This document shows, one piece after another, positions 1-16,310 of a DNA stretch of 64,000 nucleotides (within the stretch, counting starts at the first letter, position 1; every line of letters begins with the position of its first letter). Location: positions 1 to 64,000 of the forward strand of contig JAFKEU010000006.1 in the NCBI GenBank assembly GCA_017308475.1, given 5' to 3'. The notes under the pieces are model-generated. The model was given only the letters and a program-made list of their open reading frames with translations, was not told the DNA's origin and made no database searches. Made by a program: the position numbers and the translations under genes. Source of the DNA: Alphaproteobacteria bacterium. Lineage in GTDB: Bacteria; Pseudomonadota; Alphaproteobacteria; Micropepsales; Micropepsaceae.

Positions 1-2748
1 AAGCTGAACGCCTCGGGCGGTCTTTCGACCTATGGCGACGATGCCACCGCTGTGTTGCAGGTGGCGGCGGGTACCAGCCTGATGGGCGGCCGTCTGCATT
101 TGGAAGCGGCAGCGGAATATCACAGTGCCGCCGGCGTGCAGCCCAGGATTCCGGTGTCTTACAATCAGTTCCAGACCAGGATCTATCCGGGCGGCCGCGA
201 GTTCTTCACGCAGTACGGCAGCGCCAGCTACTCGCTCAGCGGCACCGGCTCGGGCCTGACCGGTGTTCCGGCCGGCTATACCGGCCCGCGTACCATCTTC
301 GCCAACCTGCAACAGAACGTCAACAACTACCCCTATGTGATGGTGAACTCCGGCCCCAAGCAGGGCACCATTTTCGGCGCCAATGGCCAGGCCGCGCAGT
401 TCGACTATGCCGGCGGTTGCACACCGAACCACAACGGCAAGTTCGCGGGCGGCGGGTCGGTGGCCGGGGCCATCGGCTCGACCTGCTTCGGCACAGCGTC
501 GGATCCGGGCGACCAGACTGCACGTCAGTTCACCCATTCGTTGATCGATCCGATTCAGCGCGGCACCTTCTATGGGCGCATCTCCTACGACCTGACGGAC
601 AACTCCGAGATTTATGCCACGATCAGCCTGTCGAACGTGCGCACCCAGAACATCCCGGCCCAGGGCAACTCCAACAAGGGCAATATCGGCATCAAGTGCG
701 ATAACGCCTTCCTGCCCCAGTCCGGCATGTTCGGCATCGGCCTCAGCTATGCCGACACGATCGCGGCTTGTAACACGGCCTATGCGGCGGCGGCGTTCAA
801 CGGGATCAGCGCGGCCAATGCGGCGCTGGGTGGTGCCAACACCACCGCAACCGGCGGCGCAATGCAGGGCTTCTCGATCACGACCCTGAACGGCAACATG
901 AACCTGGACCAGATCGTCAATGTCCAGCGCGACATGCGCCGCTATGTGATCGGCGGTGACGGCGCCTTCAATGTGTTCGACACCGACTTCACCTGGGACA
1001 GCTACTTCCAGCACGGCGAGAACAACACGGCATTCCACATCCTGAACATGCCGCTGAAGAACCGCTTCAACCTGGCGATGGATACCATCCAGTTGGCCGA
1101 TGGTTCCATCGTCTGCCGCGATCCTTCCGCCCGCGCCAATGGCTGCGTGCCGTTCAATCCCTTCGGCACTTCCATGCCCAGCCCGGGGGCCATCGCCTAC
1201 ATCGACAACCAGGCCAATGGCCAAAAGCAGGGCGGCCCGGAAATGCGCCAGTGGCTGCGCCAGGAAGCCTTCGGCCTCAACTTCAACACCAGCCCGATCA
1301 AGGATTGGGCCGGCGATGTGTCGGTGGCCTTCGGTTACGACTATCGCGAAGAAGCCTTCACCCAGTGGGCTGATCCCTATTCGGGCGGCATCACGTCCTC
1401 GAGCCCGGCGAATGCCCTTTATCCCTGCACCGATCCGTCGATCGACTGCCAGGCTTCGGGTGGCGCCACCGGTCACGTCAATCCGGGCAACTGGAACGCC
1501 GGCAACTTCACCGCCGGCCAGGGCAACTACCATGTGAACGAAGTGTTCGCCGAAACCGGCATCCCGCTGATCGACGACGCCACCTGGGGCAAGGCCGACC
1601 TCGACCTGGCCGGTCGTTTCGAGCGCTACTCGACCGCCGGCGACATCATGGCCTGGAAAGTGGGCCTGACCTGGGATACGCCGCTGCCGGGCGTGCGCCT
1701 GCGCACCCTCATGTCGCGTGACGTCCGTGCCCCCAACCTGGCCGACCTCTACCTGCCGCGCCAGACCCTGAACGGCGGGTTCTGCAACAGGTTCGCCGAT
1801 CCGAACTGCACCGGCACCCAGGTGATGGGCCAGACCAACGCGGGTAACCCGCTGCTGAAGCCGGAAAAGGGCCAGACCACCCAGATCGGCATGGTCTACC
1901 AGCCCGACTTCCTGCCGGGCTTCCAGGCCTCGTTCGATTATTACCGCATCATCGTGAAGGGCATCATTGCCGGTTCGGGCGTGCAGACTGTCGAAGACCT
2001 GTGTTTCCAGGGCATCACCAGCTACTGCTCGCAAACCTTCATCCAGACCGCCAACGGTCAGCCGCAGACCGGCGCTGCGGGTAACCAGGGTCTGGTGGGC
2101 CAGCCGAATCAGGTGTTGTCGATCACTTCGGTTCCCTTCAACTCGGCGGGTCTGCTGACAGACGGCTTCGACGTGGAAGCCAGCTACCAGTTCGACCTCC
2201 AGGACTGGGATGTCCCCGGCGACTTCGTGGCCCGCATCCTGGCCAATCACACCATGAAGTTCATCTCGGACCCGCTGCAGGCCGGCCAGTATGCCTCCGA
2301 GCGCGCCGGTGTTCTGGGTGGCGGCTTCAACAGCTCCACCTACAGCCAGCAGACGGGCAACGTGCTGACCTGGAAGGTTACCGCCCAGCAGAGCTGGCAG
2401 GGTGACAAGCTGGGCCTGACCCTGACGGAACGCTGGTTCGCCGATGGCACGCTGTTCGGCAAGTGGCTGGACAAGGGCATCGTCAGCCCCGGCGCGCAGT
2501 ATGTAGTCTGCTCCGCTGGCTGCCCGACCGATACAAACCAGGTGCACACGGTCAACTACAACTATGTGCCGTCCGTGTTCTATATGGACATCGGCACGAC
2601 CTATAATTGGACCGATAGCACTCAGCTCTACTTCAAGGTCAACAACGCGCTGAACCAATCGCCGCCCGTCACTGGTGGCGAGCCGAACAACACGCTGTAT
2701 GACGTGATTGGCCGCTTCTACCAGGTCGGTATCCGCATCAACAATTAA
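1..2748 (+). CDS. TonB-dependent outer-membrane receptor, C-terminal part
   Basis: The reading frame is open from the first base, so the signal peptide and at least part of the plug lie upstream. The 915 visible residues are mostly Gly/Asn/Ser/aromatic-rich beta-barrel sequence. They include the conserved barrel stretch RAPNLADLY followed by NPLLKPEKG, and a C-terminal strand ending GRFYQVGIRINN, as in large TonB-dependent receptors of the sugar/siderophore type. The role would be energised uptake of a bulky ligand across the outer membrane. Several Cys pairs in extracellular-loop-like regions are consistent with disulphides. The ligand is unknown. The sugar genes that follow make an oligosaccharide plausible but do not prove it. 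A rho-independent terminator follows. Confidence 0.93.
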   Translation, partial: KLNASGGLSTYGDDATAVLQVAAGTSLMGGRLHLEAAAEYHSAAGVQPRIPVSYNQFQTRIYPGGREFFTQYGSASYSLSGTGSGLTGVPAGYTGPRTIFANLQQNVNNYPYVMVNSGPKQGTIFGANGQAAQFDYAGGCTPNHNGKFAGGGSVAGAIGSTCFGTASDPGDQTARQFTHSLIDPIQRGTFYGRISYDLTDNSEIYATISLSNVRTQNIPAQGNSNKGNIGIKCDNAFLPQSGMFGIGLSYADTIAACNTAYAAAAFNGISAANAALGGANTTATGGAMQGFSITTLNGNMNLDQIVNVQRDMRRYVIGGDGAFNVFDTDFTWDSYFQHGENNTAFHILNMPLKNRFNLAMDTIQLADGSIVCRDPSARANGCVPFNPFGTSMPSPGAIAYIDNQANGQKQGGPEMRQWLRQEAFGLNFNTSPIKDWAGDVSVAFGYDYREEAFTQWADPYSGGITSSSPANALYPCTDPSIDCQASGGATGHVNPGNWNAGNFTAGQGNYHVNEVFAETGIPLIDDATWGKADLDLAGRFERYSTAGDIMAWKVGLTWDTPLPGVRLRTLMSRDVRAPNLADLYLPRQTLNGGFCNRFADPNCTGTQVMGQTNAGNPLLKPEKGQTTQIGMVYQPDFLPGFQASFDYYRIIVKGIIAGSGVQTVEDLCFQGITSYCSQTFIQTANGQPQTGAAGNQGLVGQPNQVLSITSVPFNSAGLLTDGFDVEASYQFDLQDWDVPGDFVARILANHTMKFISDPLQAGQYASERAGVLGGGFNSSTYSQQTGNVLTWKVTAQQSWQGDKLGLTLTERWFADGTLFGKWLDKGIVSPGAQYVVCSAGCPTDTNQVHTVNYNYVPSVFYMDIGTTYNWTDSTQLYFKVNNALNQSPPVTGGEPNNTLYDVIGRFYQVGIRINN

Positions 2749-2876
2749 GGGGAGCGCCGTCCGCGCAAAGGCCCCCGGCGGGGTCTTTGCCGGCGGTCCC
2801 TCGGGCCGAAATACCGGGGGCCGCCTCGAATTTTCAAGATCACGCATAACCCCCCAGGGCATGCGTGTTTCCTCAG

Positions 2877-2910
2877 CCCCACAGGTTTTCACCTGTGGGG
2901 CATTTTTCTT
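2877..2910 (+). terminator. Rho-independent terminator after the TonB receptor
   Basis: A perfect 9-bp stem CCCCACAGG / CCTGTGGGG with a 6-base loop is followed by a T-rich run (CATTTTTCTT). It ends transcription of the receptor about 130 bp after its stop codon. Confidence 0.88.
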
Positions 2911-2948
2911 GGCTTTGGGCCAGGCGCAAGCTCTGCTAAGGGAGCGTC

Positions 2949-3734
2949 ATGACACCCGACCAGATGCGCCGGGCCCAGGCTCTGCTCTACAAGCACTGGC
3001 AGGATGGTACCCAGATCGCCACGTTGCCGGCCGATCTGGTGCCTGCCGACCGTGCGGAGGCCTATCGGGTCCAAGCCCTGATCGAGACGTATTCCAGTCA
3101 GCCTCTGTTCGGCTGGAAGATCGCCGCCACCAGCCTGGCGGGCCAGCAGCACATCGGGGTGGACGGGCCATTGGCCGGCCGCATCCTGGCGGAACGGGTC
3201 ATACCCGATGGCGGGGTCTGCCCGCTCGGCAACAATCTGATGAAGGTTGCCGAACTGGAATTCGTCTTCCGCATGGGCGAAGACCTGCGGCCGCGCCGGA
3301 AGCCCTACAGCCAGGAAGAGGTTCTGGCATGCGTCTCCAGCCTGCATCCGGGAATTGAAATTCCCGACTCCCGTTTCCGCGATTTTGCGACGGCAGGCAT
3401 GGCCCAGTTGGTGGCCGACAACGCATGCGCCCATCTCTTCGTCCTGGGACGGACGGCCACGATCGACTGGCGCGCCATCGATCTGGCCGCCTGCACGGTC
3501 GGCGCCTTCCTGGACGGCCGTCATGTCGGGGATGGCCTGGGCGCCAATGTGCTGGGCGACCCCAGAATTGCACTGACCTGGCTCGCCAACGAACTTTCCC
3601 GTCTTGGTGTGGGGCTGAAGCGGGACGAGGTGGTCACCACCGGCACTTGCATCAAGCCGCTTGCCATCGCGCCCGGCACTCACGTGGCCGGAGACTTCGG
3701 CACTATAGGCAGGGTTTCGCTGTCGATCAGCTGA
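2949..3734 (+). CDS. 2-keto-4-pentenoate hydratase-like protein (FAH superfamily)
   Basis: A 261-residue protein of MhpD/HpaH length. The metal-binding acidic pattern is visible: E102-x-E104 in ELEFVF and E137 in GIEIPDSR, matching the E-x-E plus E arrangement of 2-hydroxypenta-2,4-dienoate hydratases. These enzymes add water to 2-keto-4-enoates or act on related 2-keto acids, using Mg2+. The ATG at 2949 is preceded by AAGGGAG. It stands alone between the receptor terminator and a convergent alpha-glucosidase gene, and the last 8 bp overlap that gene's 3' end. No aromatic meta-cleavage genes are nearby, so its substrate may be a sugar-derived 2-keto acid (inference). Confidence 0.8.
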   Translation: MTPDQMRRAQALLYKHWQDGTQIATLPADLVPADRAEAYRVQALIETYSSQPLFGWKIAATSLAGQQHIGVDGPLAGRILAERVIPDGGVCPLGNNLMKVAELEFVFRMGEDLRPRRKPYSQEEVLACVSSLHPGIEIPDSRFRDFATAGMAQLVADNACAHLFVLGRTATIDWRAIDLAACTVGAFLDGRHVGDGLGANVLGDPRIALTWLANELSRLGVGLKRDEVVTTGTCIKPLAIAPGTHVAGDFGTIGRVSLSIS

Positions 3735-5322
3735 GGACCGAAAGGCACACGCCCAGCGGCTCGAGCCGGTCCTGGCCGGCACCGCGCGCAAAAAGGATAC
3801 GCCCGCCGGTCGGCGCGATCCTGGCCGGCACGGCGCCCAGATTGAACAGGCATCGTACACGCTCTTTGCCCAGCACGCGCTCAAACCCCAGCAGCGGAGC
3901 TTTCAGTCCAAGGGGTATGAAATCACCATGGCGCAATGCCGGTATATCCCGCCTGAGCGCCACCAGATGGCGTGCCGTCGACAGAACCGAGTCGGGATCG
4001 GCATTCTGCAGCGAAACCGCTCGCTCGATATGCTCCTCCGGTACCGGCAGCCAGGGTTCGGCGGTCGAGAAGCCGCCATGCGGCTGCCAGTTGTTCCACG
4101 GCATAGGGGTGCGCGCGCCGTCGCGTCCCTGCGTCAAAGGCCAGTTGGCGATGGCTTCCGGGTCGCGCAGCCGCTCGAGCGGAATCTGCGCTTGTGACAG
4201 TCCCAGTTCCTCGCCTTGATAAAGGAATACGTTGCCGCGCAGGCTCATCAGCAGCGCCAGCAGAAGACGCGCCCAATCGTCCTGTCGGAGCCTATCGCCC
4301 CAGCGGCTGACCACCCGCGGTGCGTCATGGTTCGAGAAGGCCCAACTGGGCCAGCCTTCGCCTTTCTCATGACGCCATTTGCCCAATGTCTTGAGAATCA
4401 ATGCGGGCGTCGGTGTCTCGGCTGACAGGAAATCGAAGCCATACGAGGTATGCAGCCGGTCGTTGCCGGCGGTGAACAGCTTCATCTCCTTCAGCGCCTG
4501 TTCACCGCCAACCTCCGCGACCGTGAAACGCTCCTCGCCGAAATCGCGCACCACCCGCGCCAGTTTTTCGATGAAGCCGATCAGTTCGGGCTGCGACTGG
4601 TTATGGAAATGATGCTGGAAGTCGAAGGGGCGCCGGCGCACCCGACCAGCCTTGGTGACCGGTGGATTGTCGGTCAATAGCGGATCGTGCATGGCGAAAT
4701 TGATGGCATCCAGGCGAAAACCGTCCACGCCGCGGGCCAGCCAGAAGCGTGCGGTGTCAAACAGCGCTTCCTGCACCGCGGGATTGTGCCCATTCAGGTT
4801 GGGCTGCGAAGGCAGGAAGTTGTGCAGGTAATATTGCCCCCGCCGTCCATCCCACGACCAGCACGGCCCGTAGAAGACCGACAGCCAGTTGTTGGGCGGC
4901 GTGCCATCGTCCTTCGGATCGGCCCACACATACCAGTCGGACTTTGCGCCATCGCGTGCAGCGCGGCTTTCGCGAAACCAGGCATGGTGGTCGGAAGTGT
5001 GGGCATAAACCTGGTCGATGATCACTTTCAGGCCCAGCGAATGTGCCCGGTTCAGAAGCGCATCGAAATCCTCCAGCGTGCCGAAGATGGGATCGACGGC
5101 CCTGTAGTCCGATACGTCATAACCGAAGTCCTTCATCGGCGATGCGAAGAAAGGCGACAGCCAGATGGCGTCAACGCCCAGAGAGGCAACATGTTCCAGC
5201 CGCGCGGTGATGCCGGCCAGGTCGCCTACCCCGTCATTGTTGCTGTCGGCGAAACTGCGGGGATAGATCTGATAGATGACGGCACCGCGCCACCAAGGCG
5301 CCGGATGGGACTTCAATGCCAT
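3727..5322 (-). CDS. GH13 alpha-glucosidase (oligo-1,6-glucosidase type)
   Basis: A 531-residue protein with the GH13 (beta/alpha)8 signature. It starts WWRGAVIYQIYPRSF. Catalytic regions are GFRLDAINF (nucleophile D205), VAEVGG (acid/base E270) and FSNHD (transition-state stabiliser D333). These are typical of cytosolic exo-alpha-glucosidases that split maltose, isomaltose or sucrose-type alpha-glucosides. No signal peptide is visible, so it acts in the cytoplasm. It is divergent from glgP across a 137-bp promoter region and convergent with the hydratase, which it overlaps by 8 bp. The context suggests it finishes oligosaccharides released by glycogen or starch breakdown. The exact linkage preference cannot be read from the sequence. 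Confidence 0.92.
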   Translation of the reverse strand: MALKSHPAPWWRGAVIYQIYPRSFADSNNDGVGDLAGITARLEHVASLGVDAIWLSPFFASPMKDFGYDVSDYRAVDPIFGTLEDFDALLNRAHSLGLKVIIDQVYAHTSDHHAWFRESRAARDGAKSDWYVWADPKDDGTPPNNWLSVFYGPCWSWDGRRGQYYLHNFLPSQPNLNGHNPAVQEALFDTARFWLARGVDGFRLDAINFAMHDPLLTDNPPVTKAGRVRRRPFDFQHHFHNQSQPELIGFIEKLARVVRDFGEERFTVAEVGGEQALKEMKLFTAGNDRLHTSYGFDFLSAETPTPALILKTLGKWRHEKGEGWPSWAFSNHDAPRVVSRWGDRLRQDDWARLLLALLMSLRGNVFLYQGEELGLSQAQIPLERLRDPEAIANWPLTQGRDGARTPMPWNNWQPHGGFSTAEPWLPVPEEHIERAVSLQNADPDSVLSTARHLVALRRDIPALRHGDFIPLGLKAPLLGFERVLGKERVRCLFNLGAVPARIAPTGGRILFARGAGQDRLEPLGVCLSVLS

Positions 5323-5459
5323 ATGCGCCTGGTGCTTCCATATCTGGCCGATCCGACGGGGCCAAAAGCCTCATGGCCCGCCCGATGGCATTGGATTAAG
5401 CTTGCCAAACCAAGCCGGCCTTTGCAAACCCGTCACATGTAACCTGCCACAGGCGCGTC
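5323..5459. promoter_or_regulatory. Divergent promoter region, alpha-glucosidase / glgP
   Basis: This 137-bp spacer separates the two divergent transcription units. A perfect 8-bp palindrome TTTGCAAA lies at 5421-5428, about 30 bp upstream of glgP. Such palindromes occur in LacI-family operators, but one copy is weak evidence. No clear -35/-10 pair was recognised. Confidence 0.3.
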
Positions 5460-7880
5460 ATGACCCCTCCCGCCGACCCCCCGCCGCTCCGCCCTTTTGC
5501 GGAGCGCCTGATCGATAACCTTGTACACCGGCTGGGAAAGGACGAACGGGCCGCCAAGCCGCACGACTGGCTGGCCGCCAGCATCCTGACCGCGCGCGAC
5601 CCGGTGATCGACCAGTGGATGTGCTCTACCCGCGCCCTGCATGCCGCCGGCGCCAAGCGAGTGTATTATCTGAGCCTGGAATTTCTGATCGGCCGTCTGC
5701 TGCGCGACGCGCTGTCCAATCTGGGGCTGTCGGAGGAAGCGCGCGCCGCACTGGCCGCTTACGGCATCGATCTGGACGAGATCGAGGAGCTCGAGCCGGA
5801 TGCGGCGCTCGGCAATGGCGGCCTGGGGCGGCTGGCAGCCTGCTTCATGGAAAGCCTGGCCTCGCTGGACCTGCCGGCCACCGGCTATGGCATCCGTTAC
5901 ATCAACGGCATGTTCCGCCAGCGCATCAAGGATGGCTGGCAACTGGAATATCCGGAAACCTGGCTCGCACACGGCAACCCCTGGGAGTTCGAGCGGCGCG
6001 AAACCGCCTATCTGATCGGATTTGGCGGTGAGGTGATAGGCAGCGAAACCGGCGCCTCCCATTGGCAGCCGGCTGAGGCGGTGCGGGCCGAAGCCATCGA
6101 CACACCCGTCGTGGGCTGGCGCGGGCGACGGGTCAACACGCTCAGGTTATGGAACGCCCGCGCGCTGGATCCCATCCGCCTGGATGCTTTCAATGCCGGG
6201 GACCATATCGGCGCGCTGGCGGGGGAAGCGCGTGCCGAAAGCCTGGTCCGCGTGCTCTATCCAGCCGACTCCACGCCCGCGGGCCAGGAACTGCGCCTCA
6301 GGCAGGAGTATTTCTTCTCCAGCGCCTCCATCCAGGACATCCTGCGCCGCCACATGCAGTATTTCGGCGACATCAGTACCCTGTCGCAGAAGGCCGCCAT
6401 CCAGCTCAACGACACCCATCCGGCAGTGGCGGTGACCGAGATGATGCGCCTGCTGATTGATCAGCACCGGCTGAGTTTCGCGGAGAGCTGGGACATCACC
6501 CGCACGACCTTTGGCTATACCAACCATACGCTGCTGCCCGAAGCACTGGAAAGCTGGCCTCCGCCCCTGTTCGAGCGTCTGTTGCCGCGCCACATGCAGC
6601 TCGTCTACGCCATCAACGGCGAATTGCTGCGCACCGCGCGCAAGGCGGGCATGGATAATGGCGCGGTGGCCGCCATATCGCTGATTGATGAGGGCGGCGA
6701 GCGTCGGGTGCGCATGGCCAACCTGGCCTTTGCCGGATCGCACAGCGTCAACGGCGTGGCCGCGCTGCACACCCAGTTGATGAAGAAGACGGTCTTCGCC
6801 GACCTGCACCGGCTGTTTCCCAACCGCATCAACAACAAGACCAACGGCATCACCCCGCGCCGCTGGCTTAAGGAATGCAATCCCGGCCTGACCAACCTGA
6901 TCCGCGAGGCGATCGGGAACGGTTTCCTGGACGATGCGGAAAAACTCACCGACCTCGCCCGGTTTTCCGGCGATGGTGCCTTCCAGGAGAAGTTTGCCGC
7001 CGTCAAGCACGCCAACAAGATGGCGCTGGCCGCCTATCTCAAGGAACAGATGGGCCTTGGCGTCGACCCCGACGCGCTGTTCGACGTCCAGGTCAAACGC
7101 ATCCATGAATACAAACGCCAGCTTCTCAACATCATCGAGACGGTGGCGCTGTATGACCAGATCCGCAGCCATCCCGACCGGGACTGGACGCCGCGTGTCA
7201 AGCTGTTCGCCGGCAAGGCTGCACCCAGCTATCACAATGCCAAGATGATCATCAAGCTGGCCAACGACGTGGCGCGGCGGGTCAATTCGGACCCTTCCGT
7301 GGCCGGACTGCTGAAGGTTGCCTTCCTTCCCAACTATAATGTCTCGCTGGCCGAAAAGATCATCCCTGCCGCCGACCTGTCGGAACAGATCTCGACCGCG
7401 GGCATGGAAGCGTCGGGCACCGGCAATATGAAGTTCGCGCTCAACGGCGCGCTTACCATCGGCACGCTGGACGGCGCCAATATCGAGATCATGGAGCATG
7501 TGGGGCGTGAGAACATCCTGATTTTCGGCCTGACCGCCGACGAAGTCGCCCACCGCCGCGCCGATGGCTACAATCCCCGCGCCATCATCGAAAGCTCGCG
7601 CGAACTGTCCCAGGCGCTGGCGGCGATCGCCTCGGGCGTCTTTTCGCCCGACGACCCGAACCGCTATGCCGGCCTGATCGGGGGCATCTATGAGCATGAC
7701 TGGTTCATGGTGGCGGCCGATTTCGACGCTTATGCCGCCACACAGCGCCAGGTCGACCAGCGATGGAACGACAAGCCGGCCTGGCGGGCAGCCGCGATCA
7801 ACAATGTCGCCAATGTCGGCTGGTTCTCGTCCGACCGGACCATCCGCGAATATGCGAGGGACATCTGGGACATGACATGA
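5460..7880 (+). CDS. glgP: Glycogen/starch phosphorylase
   Basis: An 806-residue GT35 enzyme that phosphorolyses alpha-1,4-glucan chains to glucose 1-phosphate in the cytosol. The pyridoxal-phosphate lysine lies in [11 protein letters not shown] (K658). Other family blocks are [21 protein letters not shown] and [10 protein letters not shown]. The length matches bacterial GlgP. The ATG at 5460 is taken as start. It is the first gene of a forward run glgP-glgB-glgC-glgA/pgm-glgX-zwf, and its TGA overlaps the glgB ATG as ATGA, which implies translational coupling. Finding phosphorylase in the same unit as the synthetic enzymes points to a glycogen-cycling operon. Confidence 0.97.
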   Translation: MTPPADPPPLRPFAERLIDNLVHRLGKDERAAKPHDWLAASILTARDPVIDQWMCSTRALHAAGAKRVYYLSLEFLIGRLLRDALSNLGLSEEARAALAAYGIDLDEIEELEPDAALGNGGLGRLAACFMESLASLDLPATGYGIRYINGMFRQRIKDGWQLEYPETWLAHGNPWEFERRETAYLIGFGGEVIGSETGASHWQPAEAVRAEAIDTPVVGWRGRRVNTLRLWNARALDPIRLDAFNAGDHIGALAGEARAESLVRVLYPADSTPAGQELRLRQEYFFSSASIQDILRRHMQYFGDISTLSQKAAIQLNDTHPAVAVTEMMRLLIDQHRLSFAESWDITRTTFGYTNHTLLPEALESWPPPLFERLLPRHMQLVYAINGELLRTARKAGMDNGAVAAISLIDEGGERRVRMANLAFAGSHSVNGVAALHTQLMKKTVFADLHRLFPNRINNKTNGITPRRWLKECNPGLTNLIREAIGNGFLDDAEKLTDLARFSGDGAFQEKFAAVKHANKMALAAYLKEQMGLGVDPDALFDVQVKRIHEYKRQLLNIIETVALYDQIRSHPDRDWTPRVKLFAGKAAPSYHNAKMIIKLANDVARRVNSDPSVAGLLKVAFLPNYNVSLAEKIIPAADLSEQISTAGMEASGTGNMKFALNGALTIGTLDGANIEIMEHVGRENILIFGLTADEVAHRRADGYNPRAIIESSRELSQALAAIASGVFSPDDPNRYAGLIGGIYEHDWFMVAADFDAYAATQRQVDQRWNDKPAWRAAAINNVANVGWFSSDRTIREYARDIWDMT

Positions 7881-10030
7881 AGCCCCCGCGGCAAGCCGTA
7901 GAGGCCCTGCTTCAGGGCCGTCACGCCGACCCCTTTTCGCTTCTGGGCACCCATGCCGGGCCAGAAGGCACCTTCGCTCGGGTGTTGATCCCCGGCGCGG
8001 AACGAGTGGAAGCCCATGATCTGGCAGGAAAATTCCTGGGCAATCTCAGGCTGGCCGACCGCCGCGGCCTGTTCGAGGGCATCGTCCAGGGCGATCCGCA
8101 GCCGGTGAAATATCGTGCCCTGAGCCATGGCGCAGAGTGGTGGGTGAGCGACCCCTACAGCTTCGGCCCGGTCCTGGGGCCGATCGACGACATCCTGATG
8201 GGCGAAGGCACCCATATGCGCCTTTACGACAAGATGGGCGCTCACCTGATCGAACATCAGGGCGCGCGGGGTGTGCATTTCGCGGTCTGGGCGCCCAATG
8301 CCCGACGGGTTTCGGTGGTGGGTGACTTCAACAACTGGGACGGCAAACGCCATGTCATGCGCCGGCGTGCCGACGTGGGCGTGTGGGAGATATTCGTTCC
8401 CGACATCGCCGAATATCGTGCCTACAAATTCGAAATCATCGGCGTCGACGGCACGCTCCTGCCGCTGAAGGCCGACCCCTTTGCCTTCGCCAGCGAGCTC
8501 CGGCCCAGAACCGCGTCGTTGACCGCGCCAAAGCCCGCCCATGTCTGGCAGGACGATGCTCATCGCGCTCATTGGGCCGGCGTCGATCCGCGCCGCCAGC
8601 CGATCAGCATCTATGAAGTCCATGCGGGATCCTGGCAGCGCGATGCCGGCGGCTGGTATCTCAGCTGGGATGCGCTGGCAGAGCGGCTGATCCCCTACGC
8701 GGCCGATATGGGCTTCACCCATATCGAGTTTCTGCCGATCAGCGAGCATCCGTATGATCCCAGCTGGGGCTATCAGACCACTGGGCTCTATTGCCCAAGC
8801 GCACGCTTCGGCGATGTCGAGGGCCTGGCCCGATTCGTCGACGGCGCCCACAAGGCGGGCATCGGCGTCCTGATCGACTGGGTGCCGGCGCATTTTCCCA
8901 CCGATCCCCATGGCTTGATCCGTTTCGATGGTACGGCGCTCTACGAACACGAAGACCCGCGCCTGGGCCATCATCCCGACTGGAACACCGCCATCTACAA
9001 TTTCGGCCGGCGCGAGGTGTCGGCCTTCCTGATCAACAACGCCCTGTTCTGGGCCGGGCGCTATCATATCGACGGCCTGCGGGTGGATGCGGTGGCTTCC
9101 ATGCTCTACCGCGACTATTCGCGGGCGGCGGGCGAGTGGGTTCCCAACCCCGAAGGCGGGCGGGAGAACTGGGAGGCGGTCCAGTTCCTCCAGGCCCTGA
9201 ACAAGGCAGTCTATGGAGGCCATCCCGGCTTCTTCACGGTGGCGGAGGAATCGACCTCATGGCCCGGCGTGTCCCGCCCCGCCCATGAGGGGGGGCTGGG
9301 TTTCGGTTTCAAATGGAACATGGGCTTCATGCACGACACGTTGAAATACATGGCGCGCGAGCCCATTCATCGGGCCCACCATCACGAGGACATCACCTTC
9401 GGGCTGCTCTATGCTTTCAGCGAGAATTTCGTCCTGCCGCTGAGCCATGACGAGGTGGTGCACGGAAAGGGATCGCTGCTCGCCAAGATGTCGGGCGATG
9501 ACTGGCAGAAATTCGCCAACCTGCGCGCCTACTACACGTTGATGTGGGGTTATCCCGGAAAGAAGCTCCTGTTCATGGGCCAGGAATTCGCGCAGCGGCG
9601 CGAATGGAGTGAATCGCAGGCGCTGGACTGGGAACTGGTGGACGCGCCCGCGCATTCGGGCGTGCGGCGGCTTGTCCGCGACCTCAACCGCGTTTACCGC
9701 CAGAACCCGGCATTGCACGCCCGTGATTGCGAGGGTGAAGGCTTTCAATGGGCGATCGCCGACGACAAGGCCAATTCGGTCTTCGCCTGGGTCCGCCGGG
9801 CGCCGGGGGCAGCTCCGGTGGCGGTTATCGCAAATATGACGCCGGTGGTGCGCGAAAATTACCGTGTCCCCTTGCCGGAAAGCGGGCGATGGCGTGAAAT
9901 CATCAACAGCGATGCCAACGTTTATGGCGGCAGCGGCAAGGGCAATCTGGGTACGGTGGAAGCCCGGGACGGGGGGGTGACCCTTACGCTTCCGCCGCTG
10001 GCGACCCTCATGCTGGAGCATGTGGGGTAG
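7877..10030 (+). CDS. glgB: 1,4-alpha-glucan branching enzyme
   Basis: A 717-residue branching enzyme that makes alpha-1,6 branch points in glycogen. The order is an N-terminal domain, a CBM48 region ([23 protein letters not shown]), then GH13 catalytic and C-terminal beta domains. Catalytic residues are D404 in [15 protein letters not shown] and E457 in [14 protein letters not shown], close to the E. coli positions. The frame is open upstream to 7763. I chose the ATG at 7877 because it overlaps the glgP stop (ATGA) and gives [12 protein letters not shown], which matches family N-termini. It is followed 29 bp later by glgC. Confidence 0.97.
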   Translation: MKPPRQAVEALLQGRHADPFSLLGTHAGPEGTFARVLIPGAERVEAHDLAGKFLGNLRLADRRGLFEGIVQGDPQPVKYRALSHGAEWWVSDPYSFGPVLGPIDDILMGEGTHMRLYDKMGAHLIEHQGARGVHFAVWAPNARRVSVVGDFNNWDGKRHVMRRRADVGVWEIFVPDIAEYRAYKFEIIGVDGTLLPLKADPFAFASELRPRTASLTAPKPAHVWQDDAHRAHWAGVDPRRQPISIYEVHAGSWQRDAGGWYLSWDALAERLIPYAADMGFTHIEFLPISEHPYDPSWGYQTTGLYCPSARFGDVEGLARFVDGAHKAGIGVLIDWVPAHFPTDPHGLIRFDGTALYEHEDPRLGHHPDWNTAIYNFGRREVSAFLINNALFWAGRYHIDGLRVDAVASMLYRDYSRAAGEWVPNPEGGRENWEAVQFLQALNKAVYGGHPGFFTVAEESTSWPGVSRPAHEGGLGFGFKWNMGFMHDTLKYMAREPIHRAHHHEDITFGLLYAFSENFVLPLSHDEVVHGKGSLLAKMSGDDWQKFANLRAYYTLMWGYPGKKLLFMGQEFAQRREWSESQALDWELVDAPAHSGVRRLVRDLNRVYRQNPALHARDCEGEGFQWAIADDKANSVFAWVRRAPGAAPVAVIANMTPVVRENYRVPLPESGRWREIINSDANVYGGSGKGNLGTVEARDGGVTLTLPPLATLMLEHVG

Positions 10031-10059
10031 CAGGGGCTGGCGCCCCAGGGAGGACGGCG

Positions 10060-11319
10060 ATGGTGGACCGGCGCGGACAGCCGCTGGCGCGTGACGCGAT
10101 GGCCTATGTGCTGGCGGGTGGCCGCGGCAGCCGCCTGGCCGATCTCACCGCACGCCGCGCCAAGCCCGCCGTGTATTTCGGAGGCAAGGCCCGCATCATC
10201 GACTTTGCCCTTTCCAACGCCATCAATTCAGGCATCCGCCGCATAGGCGTGGCCACCCAGTACAAGGCCCATTCGCTGATCCACCATCTGCATAGCGCCT
10301 GGAACTTCCTGCGGCCCGAGCGCAATGAGAGCTTCGACGTTCTGCCCGCCAGCCAGCGCGTGTCGGAAACCCAGTGGTATGAGGGCACAGCCGACGCCGT
10401 CTACCAGAATATCGACATCATCGAGAGCCACGGTCCCGAATACATGGTGATCCTGGCGGGCGACCACATCTACAAGATGGACTATGAGCTCATGCTCCAG
10501 GAGCATGTGAACAAGTCCGCCGACGTGACGGTCGCCTGCCTGGACGTGCCGCGCCTGGAGGCGACCGGCTTCGGCGTGATGGCGGTGGACGGCACCGGCC
10601 GTATCACCAGTTTCGTGGAAAAGCCCGCCGATCCGCCGCCCATGCCGGGCAATCCCGGCGTGGCACTGGCCTCGATGGGGGTCTATGTCTTCCGCACCCG
10701 CTTCCTTTTCGAGCAGCTGCGTCGTGACGCGTCCACCGCCGGCTCGGCTCGTGATTTCGGCAAGGACATCATTCCCTATCTGGTCAAGCACGGAAAGGCA
10801 GTGGCGCACCGTTTCACCAACTCCTGTGTGCGCTCCAGCAGCGAAAAGGCCGCCTATTGGCGCGACGTCGGAACGGTGGACGCCTATTGGGAGGCCAATA
10901 TCGATCTCACCGATGTGGTGCCGCAACTGGACCTCTATGACCGCAGCTGGCCGCTCTGGACCTATGCCGAGATCGTGCCCCCCGCCAAGTTCGTGCATGA
11001 TATGGACGGGCGGCGGGGATATGCGGTGTCCTCGCTGGTGGCGGGCGACTGCATCATTTCCGGTGGCAGCGTGCATCGCAGCCTTCTGTCGACGGGCGTG
11101 CGTGTGCATTCCTTTTCCGCGCTGGATGAGGCGGTAGTCCTGCCCCAGTGCCAGATCGGCCGCGGCGCACGCCTCTCAAGGGTGGTGCTGGACCGCGGCG
11201 TCGCGATCCCGCCCGGCCTGGTGGTCGGCGAGGATGGCGCGCTGGACGCCAGCCGCTTCCGTCGCACGGAAAACGGCATCTGCCTGATTACCCAGGAAAT
11301 GATCGACCGCCTGGAATGA
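10060..11319 (+). CDS. glgC: Glucose-1-phosphate adenylyltransferase (ADP-glucose pyrophosphorylase)
   Basis: A 419-residue enzyme that makes ADP-glucose, the donor for GlgA. The nucleotide-binding block [20 protein letters not shown] is near the N-terminus, followed by [19 protein letters not shown], an FVEKP motif and a C-terminal left-handed beta-helix region with the allosteric site. The start ATG follows a good ribosome site (GGAGG at 10048-10052). It is the committed and usually regulated step of glycogen synthesis. It lies between glgB and the glgA-pgm fusion. Confidence 0.97.
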   Translation: MVDRRGQPLARDAMAYVLAGGRGSRLADLTARRAKPAVYFGGKARIIDFALSNAINSGIRRIGVATQYKAHSLIHHLHSAWNFLRPERNESFDVLPASQRVSETQWYEGTADAVYQNIDIIESHGPEYMVILAGDHIYKMDYELMLQEHVNKSADVTVACLDVPRLEATGFGVMAVDGTGRITSFVEKPADPPPMPGNPGVALASMGVYVFRTRFLFEQLRRDASTAGSARDFGKDIIPYLVKHGKAVAHRFTNSCVRSSSEKAAYWRDVGTVDAYWEANIDLTDVVPQLDLYDRSWPLWTYAEIVPPAKFVHDMDGRRGYAVSSLVAGDCIISGGSVHRSLLSTGVRVHSFSALDEAVVLPQCQIGRGARLSRVVLDRGVAIPPGLVVGEDGALDASRFRRTENGICLITQEMIDRLE

Positions 11320-16298
<4,979 letters not shown>

Positions 16299-16310
16299 CC
16301 TTCGTTAACC

